Under the pieces are notes generated by a model. That model was not told the origin of the DNA and searched no databases. It was given only the letters and a program-made list of their open reading frames with translations. The position numbers and the translations under genes were made by a program. From positions 3,224,001-3,288,000 of the forward strand of contig NZ_LR594662.1 in assembly GCF_901827175.1 (NCBI RefSeq): a stretch of 64,000 nt of DNA, read 5' to 3'. Shown here in pieces: positions 9,012 to 18,239 of the stretch (positions are counted from its first letter, which is position 1; every line of letters starts with the position of its first letter). The stretch is from Variovorax sp. RA8 (lineage in GTDB: Bacteria; Pseudomonadota; Gammaproteobacteria; Burkholderiales; Burkholderiaceae_C).

Positions 9012-9630
9012 GGCCGCGAGCGGGCAGCGCGAGGAGGCCTTCCTCGCCACCAAGGTCTGGACCTCCGGCCGCGAGGCCGGCATCGCGCAGATGGAGCAGT
9101 CCTTCCAGCGGCTGCGCACCGAGCGCATCGACCTGCTGCAGGTGCACAACCTGGTCGACTGGCGCACCCACCTGGCGACGCTGCGCGACTGGAAAACGCA
9201 GGGCCGCGTGCGCTACCTCGGCATCACGCACTACACCGCCTCGGCCTATGCCGAGGTCGAAGCGGTGCTGCGCGCCGAGCCGCTCGACTTCCTGCAGATC
9301 AACTACTCGATCGACGCGCGCCAGGCCGAAGAGCGCCTGCTGCCGCTGGCAGCCGAGCGCGGCGTCGCGGTGATCGTCAACATGCCTTTCGGCGGCGGCG
9401 GGCTGCTGCGGCGGCTGCGAACCCAGCCCCTGCCCGGCTGGGCGGCCGAGATCGGCTGCGCGAACTGGGCGCAACTGCTGCTGAAGTTCGTGCTGAGCCA
9501 TCCGGCCGTGACCTGCACCATCCCGGGCACCAGCCGGGCGGAGCACATGGCGGACAACGCGGCGGCGGCAATGGGCAGCTTTCCCAACGCGGGCTTCTGG
9601 CAGCGCCACGCGGCTCCGCTACCGCTCTAA
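9007..9630 (+). pseudogene. Aldo/keto reductase, 3' part, separated from its 5' part by the transposon
   Basis: The 207 codons form the C-terminal three-quarters of an aldo/keto reductase. It begins LLAASGQREEAFLATKVWTSG, so it holds the catalytic Lys (ATK) and His (LLQVHN) but lacks the Asp and Tyr, which lie on the 5' fragment at 23167-23369 (IDSSPMYG). Joining the two and counting the CTGCT duplication once restores one uninterrupted 273-residue frame (822 bp including the stop). The two pieces now lie 14 kb apart on opposite strands, so the enzyme cannot be made. No start or promoter serves this part. Confidence 0.92.
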
Positions 9631-9647
9631 CCACTGGGGCCTTCGCT

Positions 9648-9802
9648 TCAGGCAAAGAAGCGCAGCAGCAGCGCGTTCACCTCCACGGCCTGCTCGTACT
9701 GCACCCAGTGGCCGGCACCGTCGATCACGACGCCTTCGCACTGCGGACGTCCCGCCACGAGCTGCGCCACCAGCGCCCGGGAGTCGGCCGTCACGTCATG
9801 CT
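9648..9802 (-). pseudogene. Alpha/beta hydrolase, C-terminal fragment cut by transposon end
   Basis: The last 51 codons of an alpha/beta-hydrolase-fold protein. They include HDVTAD, the segment that usually carries the catalytic Asp, and GAGHWVQYEQ with the catalytic His, and end in LLLRFFA. The fragment is convergent with the reductase piece, 17 bp away. Its upstream part is cut exactly at the terminal repeat of copy 2. If the segment was inverted by transposition, the missing N-terminal part should lie just outside the left end of copy 1, beyond this window. Confidence 0.8.
9798..9802. repeat. Predicted second target duplication ATGCT (partner outside window)
   Basis: These are the five bases next to the tnpA end of copy 2. 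They differ from CTGCT at the other end of this copy, as expected if the element moved again by replication within the same molecule. The matching AGCAT should precede the outer end of copy 1 left of the window. Confidence 0.55.
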
Positions 9803-9840
9803 GAGGGTCGGCAGGGATTCATGTAAAACCCAGCAGAAAC
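9803..9840 (-). repeat. 38-bp terminal inverted repeat, tnpA end of copy 2
   Basis: Identical to 8969-9006 in reverse complement and to the distal repeat at 23129-23166 in inverted orientation. It ends ten bases from the tnpA stop codon. Confidence 0.95.
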
Positions 9841-9850
9841 GACCCTAAGT

Positions 9851-12844
9851 CTATGATTCCATTGGGATTATGGTGGCATCGAAGTTCAAGGGGCCAATCT
9901 TCCGCCGAAAATCCAGCGTGTAGTCACCAAACCGGTTGATGTGCGCCGTGCGGAACGGCGCCAGGCCGCCCAGGATCTCCAGCGTGATCTCGGTCCCCTC
10001 GTCGCGAAGCTCCTGCAGCACCTTCGTCATGCCCACCACGTTGTGCAGAATGATCATGTTGGCCACCAGGTGGTTGTACTTGATCACCTTGCGCTGCTCG
10101 TGCCGGATGTTCTCCGCAATGATCCCTTCTCCCCCAAAAAATGACCACTGAGCAAAGCCGTTGAACTGCTCGCTCTTATTGGTTTCGGCATGGATTACCT
10201 TGCGCAGCCCGACATCGCCGATGTAGCTCAGCAGGAACATGGTCCGGATGACCTTGCCAAGCTCTACAAACGCGAAATACAGCTTGTTCTTGCGGCTGTA
10301 GGTGCCGAGCCGGCGCAGGATCGCCGACGGCGTGATCTTGCCGGTCTTGATGGAAACCGCCACCCGCAGCATCGCCGGCAAATGCAGCTCAATCAGCCGC
10401 CAGTCGATCACATCGCTGAACAGCGCATTGATGTTGCGGTAAACATTGCCCGGCTCCGGGCGATGGAATTTGAGGTCTTGGATGCCCCGGATGCGCGGCA
10501 TGAGCTGGATGCCCAGGAGGTGCGCCAGCGCGAAGACCGGGTAACTCTGGGCCTGGGTGTCCCCGTGAATCGTGTCCGGTCGAATGTCCGATTCGTTGGT
10601 CATCAGCCCGTCAAGGATGTGGATGCCCTCATAGGTGCCGCAGGAAATGAAATGGCTGAACAGCGCGATGAACTTGTCCGATACATGGTAGTAGCCGATA
10701 CCGCCGTACCCACCATAGCGGATATGGTGCTCGGACAGTAGGTTTTGCTCGTAAAGATTCCACTTGGTGCCGTCCGCCGACGCGTGTTTGCCCGTGCCCC
10801 AGTAGCCTGGCAGCTCAAACTTGTTGTAGGCGTTGATCACCTTGACAATGGCCTTGTCCAGGAGGTCCTCGCTGACGTATTTCAAGTTCAGCCAGGAAAT
10901 CTGCCGGCGGCTCAGACCTTTGATCGATTTGGCGGTCTGCACGGGCCCCAGGTTGCAGCCGTAGCAAAACAGCGTCGTGATGACGCGCATGCGCAGATCC
11001 TCCAGGCGGCTGTCGGTCCCGGCGAGTGGCCGGAACAGCTTGTGCAGGTCCAACCAGCGCTCGGTGTCGATCATGACGTCCACGATGCTGGCCGCCTCCA
11101 TTCGCTCGGTGATCAGGGCGTCGATCCGCGCGGCCGCCTCGACGATTTCTGAGCGCGGCGGTTTCCGCAGGATCAGGCGGCCGTCGACGATCTCGGCATG
11201 GGCGTTTTCCGGGAAAGTGGCGTCGATGTCGTGGGCCCGCTGGGACATCGCCGATTTGAGCATCGCCACAAAGGTGCCGGGATCTGTCTCGATGCCGGTG
11301 ACCTGGCCATAGTCGCCCACTTCTCTTTCAAAGGTTTCGTCATCGACCAACTGCTCGCGGTAATCGTCATAGCGCTCGCCGTACTTGATGAAGAGATCGC
11401 CCGACTTCAGGTCGTCTTTGACAGCATGCATGACCGCCAGTTCAAAATACCGGCGGTGGACAGCCTCCGCCCGGCCCTTGCCGGATGGACGGACCAACAC
11501 CAACCGCTTCCACTGGCCTGACATCCAGCGGAAATCCTTGTCTTCAGTCAGGCCCAGCATGTCCAGCGGCACGATGTCCGCACGGTTGTCGCGCAGCTTG
11601 TAAAGGGCCTCGATCAGCCGCTCCGCTACCTGGTCCTCGCTGCTGGCCTTGGGCGAGGCGATGCCGATGCAGTTGAGCAACTGGGCCCGGACCATCTTGT
11701 AGGGCTGCAGCAGGAAAGGCAGATGGTTGCGGCCCGCATAGGCCAGGTGCTGTTCGCATTCGTTGAGCAGCTCGTCCACGTCGGCCACCAGGGTGGTGCC
11801 GATGGCGTCCACACGCTGCGTGTCGGTGCCCTCCAGCTGGTAGGCGCCCAGGATGTCTTTGAGCTGGCCAACCAGCATGTCGGTTTTTTGGACCCGCTCC
11901 TGCTGGAACGAGAGCAATTTCTGCCTGGCATTGTTTTCCAGGTTCTGCATCAGGCGAATAAACAGGTCCGCGGCATCGTCCAGGGACTGGGCATGCTGCG
12001 CCCGGATGAAGATCACCGCCAGGGCGTAGCGCTTTTGCGGCTTGAGTTCGGCCATCTCGGCCGCATTGAGGGCGCGCGCCAGGTGGCGAAACTGTTTGAG
12101 CTTGGGCACCGGCACGTCGGGCTTGGGAAGCTGCTCCACCAGGTACTGCAAGCGCCGGATGTGCTGGATGTAGGTGCGCGTTTCCTTGTTGGTCGGCCGC
12201 TTGGGTTCGCGTTTGAGCATTTGCCAGGCAGAAACCGACTCGCCCGTGGCGGTTTTAAGCAAACTGTCGATCAAGGTCCGGGTATGGGCTGTCAGCTGGT
12301 TGGTGATTGCGGAGAAATACCGGTTGTTGCTCTTTTCCCGGGCTCGATACGCCATCCGGTCCAGCGTCGAGAAGGCGGGCAGCTCGTAGCGATGGTGGAC
12401 CAGCTCCTCCAGCATCACGTTGATGATGTCGGCCACCGCGTGTTTGGTCTCGGCCGCCGTGTCGGCCACGACCTCCAGCCAGGCGTGGCCCCCCGGGTTC
12501 ATAGGTTTGACATTGAGGTGCCGGCGTAAGGTCGCAAACAAGGCGGTGCGCGAGCCCGAGGCCTCGAAGCGCTTGAGGTCCGCCGCCGGGGGCGGCCTAA
12601 CCACGCCCACCTGCTGCGCAATGTGCTCCCGGATCACCGGCGGCACTTCGGCCAGGGAGATGAAATAGCCCAGGCGCTGGAAGACTTTCAGGTGGATCAG
12701 TGCCGCCATGCGCGGCAAGGCGCGCTTGCCGATGCCGGCAGCCAGGAGTTGTTCATCCTTGGTCGGTGTGTAAAGCTCCGCCAGCTCACGGGGTGTCGGA
12801 TCGGGTTTCAGGCTGGGATAGGCCGTCTCATGGAGCGTGGTCAT
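9851..12844 (-). CDS. tnpA: Tn3-family DDE transposase TnpA, copy 2
   Basis: Identical 997-residue protein to the copy-1 transposase, with the DDE triad at D691, D762 and E892. It is the last gene before the element's end and is transcribed toward that end from the recombinase, 42 bp upstream. The complete frame, in an element with perfect ends, suggests the transposon is still able to move. Confidence 0.97.
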   Translation of the reverse strand: MTTLHETAYPSLKPDPTPRELAELYTPTKDEQLLAAGIGKRALPRMAALIHLKVFQRLGYFISLAEVPPVIREHIAQQVGVVRPPPAADLKRFEASGSRTALFATLRRHLNVKPMNPGGHAWLEVVADTAAETKHAVADIINVMLEELVHHRYELPAFSTLDRMAYRAREKSNNRYFSAITNQLTAHTRTLIDSLLKTATGESVSAWQMLKREPKRPTNKETRTYIQHIRRLQYLVEQLPKPDVPVPKLKQFRHLARALNAAEMAELKPQKRYALAVIFIRAQHAQSLDDAADLFIRLMQNLENNARQKLLSFQQERVQKTDMLVGQLKDILGAYQLEGTDTQRVDAIGTTLVADVDELLNECEQHLAYAGRNHLPFLLQPYKMVRAQLLNCIGIASPKASSEDQVAERLIEALYKLRDNRADIVPLDMLGLTEDKDFRWMSGQWKRLVLVRPSGKGRAEAVHRRYFELAVMHAVKDDLKSGDLFIKYGERYDDYREQLVDDETFEREVGDYGQVTGIETDPGTFVAMLKSAMSQRAHDIDATFPENAHAEIVDGRLILRKPPRSEIVEAAARIDALITERMEAASIVDVMIDTERWLDLHKLFRPLAGTDSRLEDLRMRVITTLFCYGCNLGPVQTAKSIKGLSRRQISWLNLKYVSEDLLDKAIVKVINAYNKFELPGYWGTGKHASADGTKWNLYEQNLLSEHHIRYGGYGGIGYYHVSDKFIALFSHFISCGTYEGIHILDGLMTNESDIRPDTIHGDTQAQSYPVFALAHLLGIQLMPRIRGIQDLKFHRPEPGNVYRNINALFSDVIDWRLIELHLPAMLRVAVSIKTGKITPSAILRRLGTYSRKNKLYFAFVELGKVIRTMFLLSYIGDVGLRKVIHAETNKSEQFNGFAQWSFFGGEGIIAENIRHEQRKVIKYNHLVANMIILHNVVGMTKVLQELRDEGTEITLEILGGLAPFRTAHINRFGDYTLDFRRKIGPLNFDATIIPMES

Positions 12845-12886
12845 TCGCGGGGACTACCCCGCCTGGCGGCAATGCTTCCCATCGCC

Positions 12887-14197
12887 TCAATCCCAGTAGG
12901 TGTCGGTCGCGGGTTCGTGAAATGAGGTTTCCAGCAGGCACTGGTTGTCCTCGGCGATGCGGTACATGTCATCGAGCAGCGTGGCGATCACCTCGTCCAG
13001 CAAGTCACGTGACAGGTAGGGAACTGCGAGCTCGTAGAGCGTTCCCTCGGTGTTCAGGCGTTGCATGGCGAAACGCTCAAAGCAGGTCTGCTCGATCAGC
13101 CGGTGACCGCGAGCCAGGCCGCGCGACTGCTTGCTGAAGCGGGCCAGCACCAGCGTGACGCGCAGGACTGCCATGGGCGTCGTTCCTTCGGCCGGTGGGC
13201 GGGGCGCTTCGATTTGTTCGGTCAACAACAATGGCAGTAGCTGCGGAACTGCCGGTGCCAGGGCCGTCAGGCCCTGCTCGAACCGGGCCTGCAGGCTGGA
13301 ATCCGACGCATCGAGGTAGCGCATGGCCGATTTGACATCCTTCCAGCCGACGTATTCCATCAGTTCCTTGATGTCCCAGCCGCTGGCGCGGGTCCAGCCG
13401 GCAAAGCCGCGGCGCAAGGAGTGGCTGCTGTATTCCTCGGGCGACTCGACACCGGCTTCGGCGAACAGGCTGCGCAACAACGGAATCAGGCTGTCGGCAT
13501 GCAGACTTTCGTCGGCCACATTCCCCCAGCGGTCGATCTTGCGGAACACCGGACCCTCGGTCAACCCGGCCAGGTCGATCCAGGCATTGAAGGCCGTCAC
13601 GGGACATAAGCGGGACAAGGCTGGGCATTTGAAAACACGGCCCTGCAGCTGCCGGTCGCCTTTGGTGCGGCCCAGGTAGCACGCCATGCCCTGGCCCGGC
13701 GTCACCTCGATGTTCTCTACGCGCAGGTTGACCAACTCGTCGGAGCGAAAGCCGCGCCAGAACCCCAGCAACATCAGGCTGCGGTTGCGGGTTTGGCGCA
13801 GCAAGGCCGGCCGGTCGCCGGACCGCTGGGCGTTGCCAATCGCGACATCGAGCCACTGGTCGATCTGCTGGAGCACCGCCAGCTCCAGGGGGCGCGCGCG
13901 CTTTTCTGGCACGGCGTGAATTGAGCGAATGCCTTTAAGGACCTGGCGCACCAAGGGCGACTTGGTGGGGTCCGCAAAACCTTGGTCGGCATGCCATCGG
14001 GACAGTGCCGCCAGCCGCTGGCGAAGGGTGTTGATGGCCAAGGTAGGCGCGTAGTCGGCGAGGTAGCGGGCGATGGCGTCAGCCGTCGAGGGCAGGAGGC
14101 CTTTCCACTCTATTTCAAAATGTCGTATGGCCGAAGCGTAGCTCCGACGCGTGTTGTCGCGCTCAGCGGCTTCGATGTAGTCAACAACACGATTCAT
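12887..14197 (-). CDS. Tyrosine site-specific recombinase (cointegrate resolvase candidate), copy 2
   Basis: Identical to 4612-5922: 436 residues with the R151, H259-x-x-R262, W285, Y294 active-site set of tyrosine recombinases. Because the element also encodes a KfrA-like DNA-binding coiled-coil protein at its opposite end, it recalls Tn4651, where tyrosine recombinase TnpS works with the helper TnpT. Here, however, the two genes are about 8 kb apart, with the recombinase next to tnpA. The recombination site is not identified with certainty. Confidence 0.9.
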   Translation of the reverse strand: MNRVVDYIEAAERDNTRRSYASAIRHFEIEWKGLLPSTADAIARYLADYAPTLAINTLRQRLAALSRWHADQGFADPTKSPLVRQVLKGIRSIHAVPEKRARPLELAVLQQIDQWLDVAIGNAQRSGDRPALLRQTRNRSLMLLGFWRGFRSDELVNLRVENIEVTPGQGMACYLGRTKGDRQLQGRVFKCPALSRLCPVTAFNAWIDLAGLTEGPVFRKIDRWGNVADESLHADSLIPLLRSLFAEAGVESPEEYSSHSLRRGFAGWTRASGWDIKELMEYVGWKDVKSAMRYLDASDSSLQARFEQGLTALAPAVPQLLPLLLTEQIEAPRPPAEGTTPMAVLRVTLVLARFSKQSRGLARGHRLIEQTCFERFAMQRLNTEGTLYELAVPYLSRDLLDEVIATLLDDMYRIAEDNQCLLETSFHEPATDTYWD

Positions 14198-14221
14198 TTC
14201 AGTTTGTTTTTCGCCTGTCCA

Positions 14222-14446
14222 TTAGCGTGGCTTGCCCCGCTCCGCCAGCAGGTAGCCAGCCATGATGGTGCCGAACAAATCGAAGCGCCCCGCCGGGCGC
14301 AGGGGGTACAGCAATTGGCGCCAGTTCCATGCACGCACCAGTTGCTCGGCCAGGATGGACAAGGGCACCAAGACCAGCCAGCTTGGGTCCGCGCCTGTGA
14401 GAATACCGAGCCGTCGCGCCGTCGCGCCGTCGGTGTCCGGAGATGC
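14222..14446 (-). pseudogene. Remnant of an unidentified membrane-protein gene, copy 2
   Basis: Identical to 4363-4587 of copy 1: a frame without a start codon that ends in an apparent protein tail with one hydrophobic segment and the end RGKPR. The presence of the same remnant in both copies shows it predates the duplication. It fills most of the 305-bp space between the recombinase and chrC. Confidence 0.35.
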
Positions 14447-14502
14447 CTATCTTCACGTGCACACGAGAGAGTGCCAACCCGCCACATGCAACGCTAAATG
14501 CC

Positions 14503-15126
14503 TCATATCGCACGTGCGCCGGCCAGCCGTGCACTCACGCTCTCCCACTGGATGTTCTGGAAGAAAGCATCAATGTATTTCGCCGCCGCAGCGCCGTAGT
14601 CCATCTGATAAGAGTGCTCGTACATGTCCATCACCAGGATCGGAACGGTGGCGGCCGGTCCATGCGCGTGATCGGCCATCCAGTAATTTTCCAGCTGCCT
14701 GGTGTGCAGGTTGAACCCAAGAACCACCCAGCCGGACCCCCCACCGAGGCCGGCACCGATGCGGCGGAATTCCCTCTCCCAGTCTTCGAAGCTGCCGAAG
14801 GCTTGAGCGATCGCCTCTCGCTCGGTAGCTGCGGCCTCGCCACTGCCCCCGAGGTTCTCGAAATACAGTTCGTGCAGCACCACCGATCCAGTGCGAATTA
14901 GGTGCTCGCGCTTCAGGTCGTTGTAGATGTAGGGCGGCAGGTCCTTGTCGCCTGCGGCCTGCACCAGCCGGGCCTTGACAGCGGCCAGTGCCTTGACCGA
15001 GCCGCCGTAATTGTTTTCCCAATGGGAACGAATCATTCGTTCGGACAGACCCGTTAGTTTTGACGGATCGAACGGCAGCGGCTTGAGCGCGTCCTGACTT
15101 TGAAATGCTGGGGATGTAGTCATCAT
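14503..15126 (-). CDS. chrC: ChrC, iron superoxide dismutase-like protein, copy 2
   Basis: Identical 207-residue protein to 3683-4306, with the SHWENNYGG and DMYEHSY family segments and no signal peptide, so it is expected in the cytoplasm. It is the last gene of the chrB-chrA-(exported)-chrC run. In the intact copy all four genes are open, so this is the operon that can confer resistance as sequenced. Confidence 0.9.
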   Translation of the reverse strand: MMTTSPAFQSQDALKPLPFDPSKLTGLSERMIRSHWENNYGGSVKALAAVKARLVQAAGDKDLPPYIYNDLKREHLIRTGSVVLHELYFENLGGSGEAAATEREAIAQAFGSFEDWEREFRRIGAGLGGGSGWVVLGFNLHTRQLENYWMADHAHGPAATVPILVMDMYEHSYQMDYGAAAAKYIDAFFQNIQWESVSARLAGARAI

Positions 15127-15608
15127 GAACTCCTTTTAAGAAAACCTTGATATACGAGTTGCTGCCCATCTAGGTACTGCAACTCGTTGCCTCGTCGATG
15201 CACCGAGAAGCACGCCGCCTGTGTGCTGCTGATCTCGGGCTTCAGCAGGCACAGCTGGTCGCCTTGAACCGACCATTGGCCCGCTTTGCTTGTCCCGCTC
15301 TCGGAGCGGATGAGTCGACCATCGGGGAGGTACTGATGCTCCCAATGTCTCCCGTCGCCGACTGAGCTGCCGCGCAACGCGGAGCGGATCTGCTGGCCAT
15401 TCAAAGGAGCAAAAGCCGCCGATTCAGCGGCCACGTCCGGCAGCGTCCATGCACCAAGCACGAGCAGCAAGCAACCGCAAGCAACGTTTCGGCGCAGCCG
15501 TCCGTCTAGGCGGGTTGAGCCGAGGCCTCCGCTGGCGCGACTTTTCTTGATCGGAGCGACCTTTAACGCGACGCAGCGCGCTGAGCGAGGGCAAGCAACA
15601 GGCTGCAT
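15123..15608 (-). CDS. Exported protein of unknown function between chrA and chrC, copy 2
   Basis: Identical to 3201-3686. About 161 residues, unrecognised, with a signal-peptide-like segment near residues 40-60 and a small hydrophilic mature region. The stop overlaps the chrC start and the start lies 11 bp after chrA ends, so it sits inside the chr operon. The N-terminal stretch before the hydrophobic segment is unusually long for a signal peptide, so the true start may be further downstream at a non-ATG codon. Confidence 0.65.
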   Translation of the reverse strand: MQPVACPRSARCVALKVAPIKKSRASGGLGSTRLDGRLRRNVACGCLLLVLGAWTLPDVAAESAAFAPLNGQQIRSALRGSSVGDGRHWEHQYLPDGRLIRSESGTSKAGQWSVQGDQLCLLKPEISSTQAACFSVHRRGNELQYLDGQQLVYQGFLKRSS

Positions 15609-15619
15609 ACCCTGCTGGC

Positions 15620-16849
15620 TCACGCGCCGCTCGGCATCAGCAGCCAACCCGCGACTCCGGCCCCGATGATCGCGACTGCGATGTTGAGCTTGTTCTTCCA
15701 GGCATACAGGAAGGCCAAGGCCGCGACAAAGATCGATACGGCCACCGCCAACGACGGCACACGCGCGGCGGTGACGAACGCCAGGTCAACCGTGGTCGCG
15801 GCGATTAGGCCGACCACCCCGGCGGCGACGCCGTCGAGGAAGGCGTGCATCTCCTTGACCTCTAGCACTGCCTCGAGCCGGTCGTAGAAGATCAGCGAGA
15901 AGGCAAACGCGGGAAGAAAGACGCCGGCGGTCATGACCAGCGCACCGAGCGGCCCGCCGGCAACATAGCCAACGAAAGTGGCGAAGATGATGAGCGGCGC
16001 GGGCAGCACCCCAGACAAGGCCAGGCCGTCGAGGAACTGGCCGTCGGTGATCCAGCCGCGGCCGACCGCGTCATTGCGGATGAACGGGATCGCCGTGTAG
16101 GCACCGCCGAAGGTGAGCAGGCCCGCCTTCAACCCGGCGACGAAGATGAGCAGCAGCGAAGCCTCGCCCTGGACGACCGCCTCCACCAGCGGCTGTGCGC
16201 GCGGCGCCCAGAGCGCCATCGCGGCGGCCAGCGCCACCGCGCCGGCAGCGACCAGGAGGGCGAGCCTGCCACGCTTGAGCATCCACAAGGCATAGACGCC
16301 GCCGGCGGCTGGCAGGGTGATCCAGAAGGCCACGCCGGCGGCGGAGGCGAGTGCGGCCACGATGGCGATGGCCCACAGCCAACGGTCCACCAGGATGTGC
16401 TCGCCGATCCGGTGCACCGCCCGTACGATCAGGGCGATCACTGCTGCCTGTACACCAAGGAACGCGGCGCCCAGTGCCGTGCCAGCGATGTCCATCCGGA
16501 AGTAAAGCCATGACAGCGCCAGCATCAACAGGAATCCCGGGAGCATGAATGCGAGACCGGCCAGCACCCCGCCCAGCCGCCCCTTCGCACGCATGCCCAG
16601 ATGCACGCACAGCTCGTGCGCCTCGGGTCCGGGCAGCACCTGCATCACGGCCAGCAAGCGGTTGAAGCGTTCGCTGGAAATCCATCGTTCCTCGTTCACC
16701 AGTTCCCGGCGCAGCATGGCGACCTGCGCCACCGGGCCTCCCCAGGCAAGGAAGCCGAATTTGAGAAACCGCATGAAAAGCTGAAAGTACGTCAGCGTCG
16801 GAGGCACGGCCTCGGGGCCGGCAGCGCCGGTGGTCGTCTGCGCACTCAT
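15620..16849 (-). CDS. chrA: Chromate efflux transporter ChrA, copy 2 (intact)
   Basis: A 409-residue integral membrane protein of the CHR superfamily, long form with two homologous halves. It pumps chromate out of the cytoplasm and is the main resistance determinant. The N-terminal half shows FLKFGFLAWGGPVAQVAML near residue 30 and QVLPGPEAHELCVHLG near residue 70. The second half repeats the pattern with KAGLLTFGGAYTAIPFI near residue 225 and LSGVLPAPLIIFATFVGY near residue 265. A GGGGGC sequence precedes the ATG. It lies 215 bp downstream of chrB, with no clear terminator between them. Confidence 0.96.
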   Translation of the reverse strand: MSAQTTTGAAGPEAVPPTLTYFQLFMRFLKFGFLAWGGPVAQVAMLRRELVNEERWISSERFNRLLAVMQVLPGPEAHELCVHLGMRAKGRLGGVLAGLAFMLPGFLLMLALSWLYFRMDIAGTALGAAFLGVQAAVIALIVRAVHRIGEHILVDRWLWAIAIVAALASAAGVAFWITLPAAGGVYALWMLKRGRLALLVAAGAVALAAAMALWAPRAQPLVEAVVQGEASLLLIFVAGLKAGLLTFGGAYTAIPFIRNDAVGRGWITDGQFLDGLALSGVLPAPLIIFATFVGYVAGGPLGALVMTAGVFLPAFAFSLIFYDRLEAVLEVKEMHAFLDGVAAGVVGLIAATTVDLAFVTAARVPSLAVAVSIFVAALAFLYAWKNKLNIAVAIIGAGVAGWLLMPSGA

Positions 16850-17064
16850 GCTGCCCCCGGTTCAGTGTTGAGGTTGGGACGGATGATCGAAGCGGCGCGC
16901 AAGCCGGTCAGGAAAAGTGTCATGGCGTTATCCGGTCATGGTTACAGAACAGGTGGTTGGTTGAATCAAAGTCGCTATCGGCAGTTGGGTGGGTTCCAGG
17001 TGTGGCTCGGGGTAACTTGGCGCGAAACTCACCAATGTGCGGGGGGCTGGGCGGATCATCTGGG

Positions 17065-18036
17065 TCATCCTGGGCGACCGCCAGCTTGTTGAAAGTACGC
17101 GTACAGGGAGTCGAGCATTTTGCTCATCTCCGCCAGCAGCGCGTCGTCCTCGTCCAGGCGTTGATGCGCGCCTGCCAGCACGGCCTCGAAGCCTGCAGCC
17201 TCGGCGACCGGTTCGCCGCCCACGTCGAGCTGGTGTACAAGCGCGGCGACGCGCATGAGCGCAGCATCCTGCTCCAGGTCGAAGCTAGCCATTAGCGTCT
17301 CGAAGGTCACCCGCTCGCCCACGTGCGTAAACGCCGCGCCGTCGAAATCGAAACCGAGTGCGCCTTTCGGGCAATCTGACGGCTGGGACAGCCACTGAAA
17401 ACGCGCATCGCGGTCGATGAAGCGCTGAATCAACCATGCGCTGGCAACGCGGTCCACCCAGGGCCGACGTCGCGTGGCCCACGTCCGGCCTTGGTAGCTG
17501 CTCGCATCCAGCCTGGCAATGCCGCCTGCCGTTTCGTGAGGCTCGTCTGGCGACAACACCCGCTCGATGCGTTGGGTGAACTCCGTCCAGGCCGCCTCTG
17601 CCTCCAGGCTCGCGTCGCCGGGGAAGAAGTCAATGGCCCGCACCATGTCGCGCTCGCGCTGCAGCCTGCGCTGCATGCGCGAGACCTCGGACCCCGCCAG
17701 CCCGCTGAGCGTGCGTCCCGCCTCCTTCCAGGACTTGCACAGCTCGGCGTAATCGTCGCTGCGGTCAAACAGCTGCCGGTAGGTTGCAGCTTCGTCGACG
17801 GACCGCGGCTGCACGTCCATCAGCCACGCGTGGCCTCCCTCGCGCCGGCATTCCTCAGCCAGTTCCTGCAGCGCCACTTCGCGTTCCTCACCAGCTGGTA
17901 GGAGATACGCCCCGTCCCGTAATGCCATGCAGCCAAGCGACTTCAACGCCCGCCAAATGCGGGTCCGCGCGGTGGCGCCGGATGTAGGCAGCGAAACAAT
18001 CAGCAACAACCAGGGTGGCAAGAACAGCAAACTCAT
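17065..18036 (-). CDS. chrB: Chromate resistance regulator/protein ChrB, copy 2
   Basis: Identical to 774-1745: 323 residues, ChrB family, with the WVDRVASAWLIQRF segment opening the C-terminal domain. It heads the chr operon and is divergent from the ATP-grasp-like gene, sharing a 203-bp intergenic region that contains the TAATGTC/GACATTA palindrome. ChrB proteins are known to control chr expression in response to chromate. Confidence 0.92.
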   Translation of the reverse strand: MSLLFLPPWLLLIVSLPTSGATARTRIWRALKSLGCMALRDGAYLLPAGEEREVALQELAEECRREGGHAWLMDVQPRSVDEAATYRQLFDRSDDYAELCKSWKEAGRTLSGLAGSEVSRMQRRLQRERDMVRAIDFFPGDASLEAEAAWTEFTQRIERVLSPDEPHETAGGIARLDASSYQGRTWATRRRPWVDRVASAWLIQRFIDRDARFQWLSQPSDCPKGALGFDFDGAAFTHVGERVTFETLMASFDLEQDAALMRVAALVHQLDVGGEPVAEAAGFEAVLAGAHQRLDEDDALLAEMSKMLDSLYAYFQQAGGRPG

Positions 18037-18051
18037 GTCATGATCATACTG

Positions 18052-18073
18052 TAATGTCTTGAACTCGACATTA
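18052..18073. promoter_or_regulatory. chrB operator-like inverted repeat, copy 2
   Basis: Mirror of 737-758: perfect 7-bp arms with an 8-bp spacer immediately upstream of chrB. It lies between chrB and the divergent ATP-grasp-like gene and could control both. Confidence 0.55.
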
Positions 18074-18239
18074 AAAGAGTCAACAGACCAGAAACGCGAA
18101 TACTTTGCTGGTCGAGGCTCTCTTCGGCCCAGTGGGGGTATCCATTGCTGAAGCTCTTATGAATGCCATGAGGACCTTATGAAATACGCTTCAATTGCTC
18201 TGGCAGCTTGCTGGCGTGTGAGCCGCTGAGGAGTTGCCC

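Noticed and set aside
9007..9802. Flip of the 796-bp spacer by homologous recombination between the inverted arms
   Set aside because: Possible, and it would put the same spacer in this orientation. However, intramolecular replicative transposition explains the duplication, the opposite orientation and the spacer orientation in a single event, so a second step is not needed.
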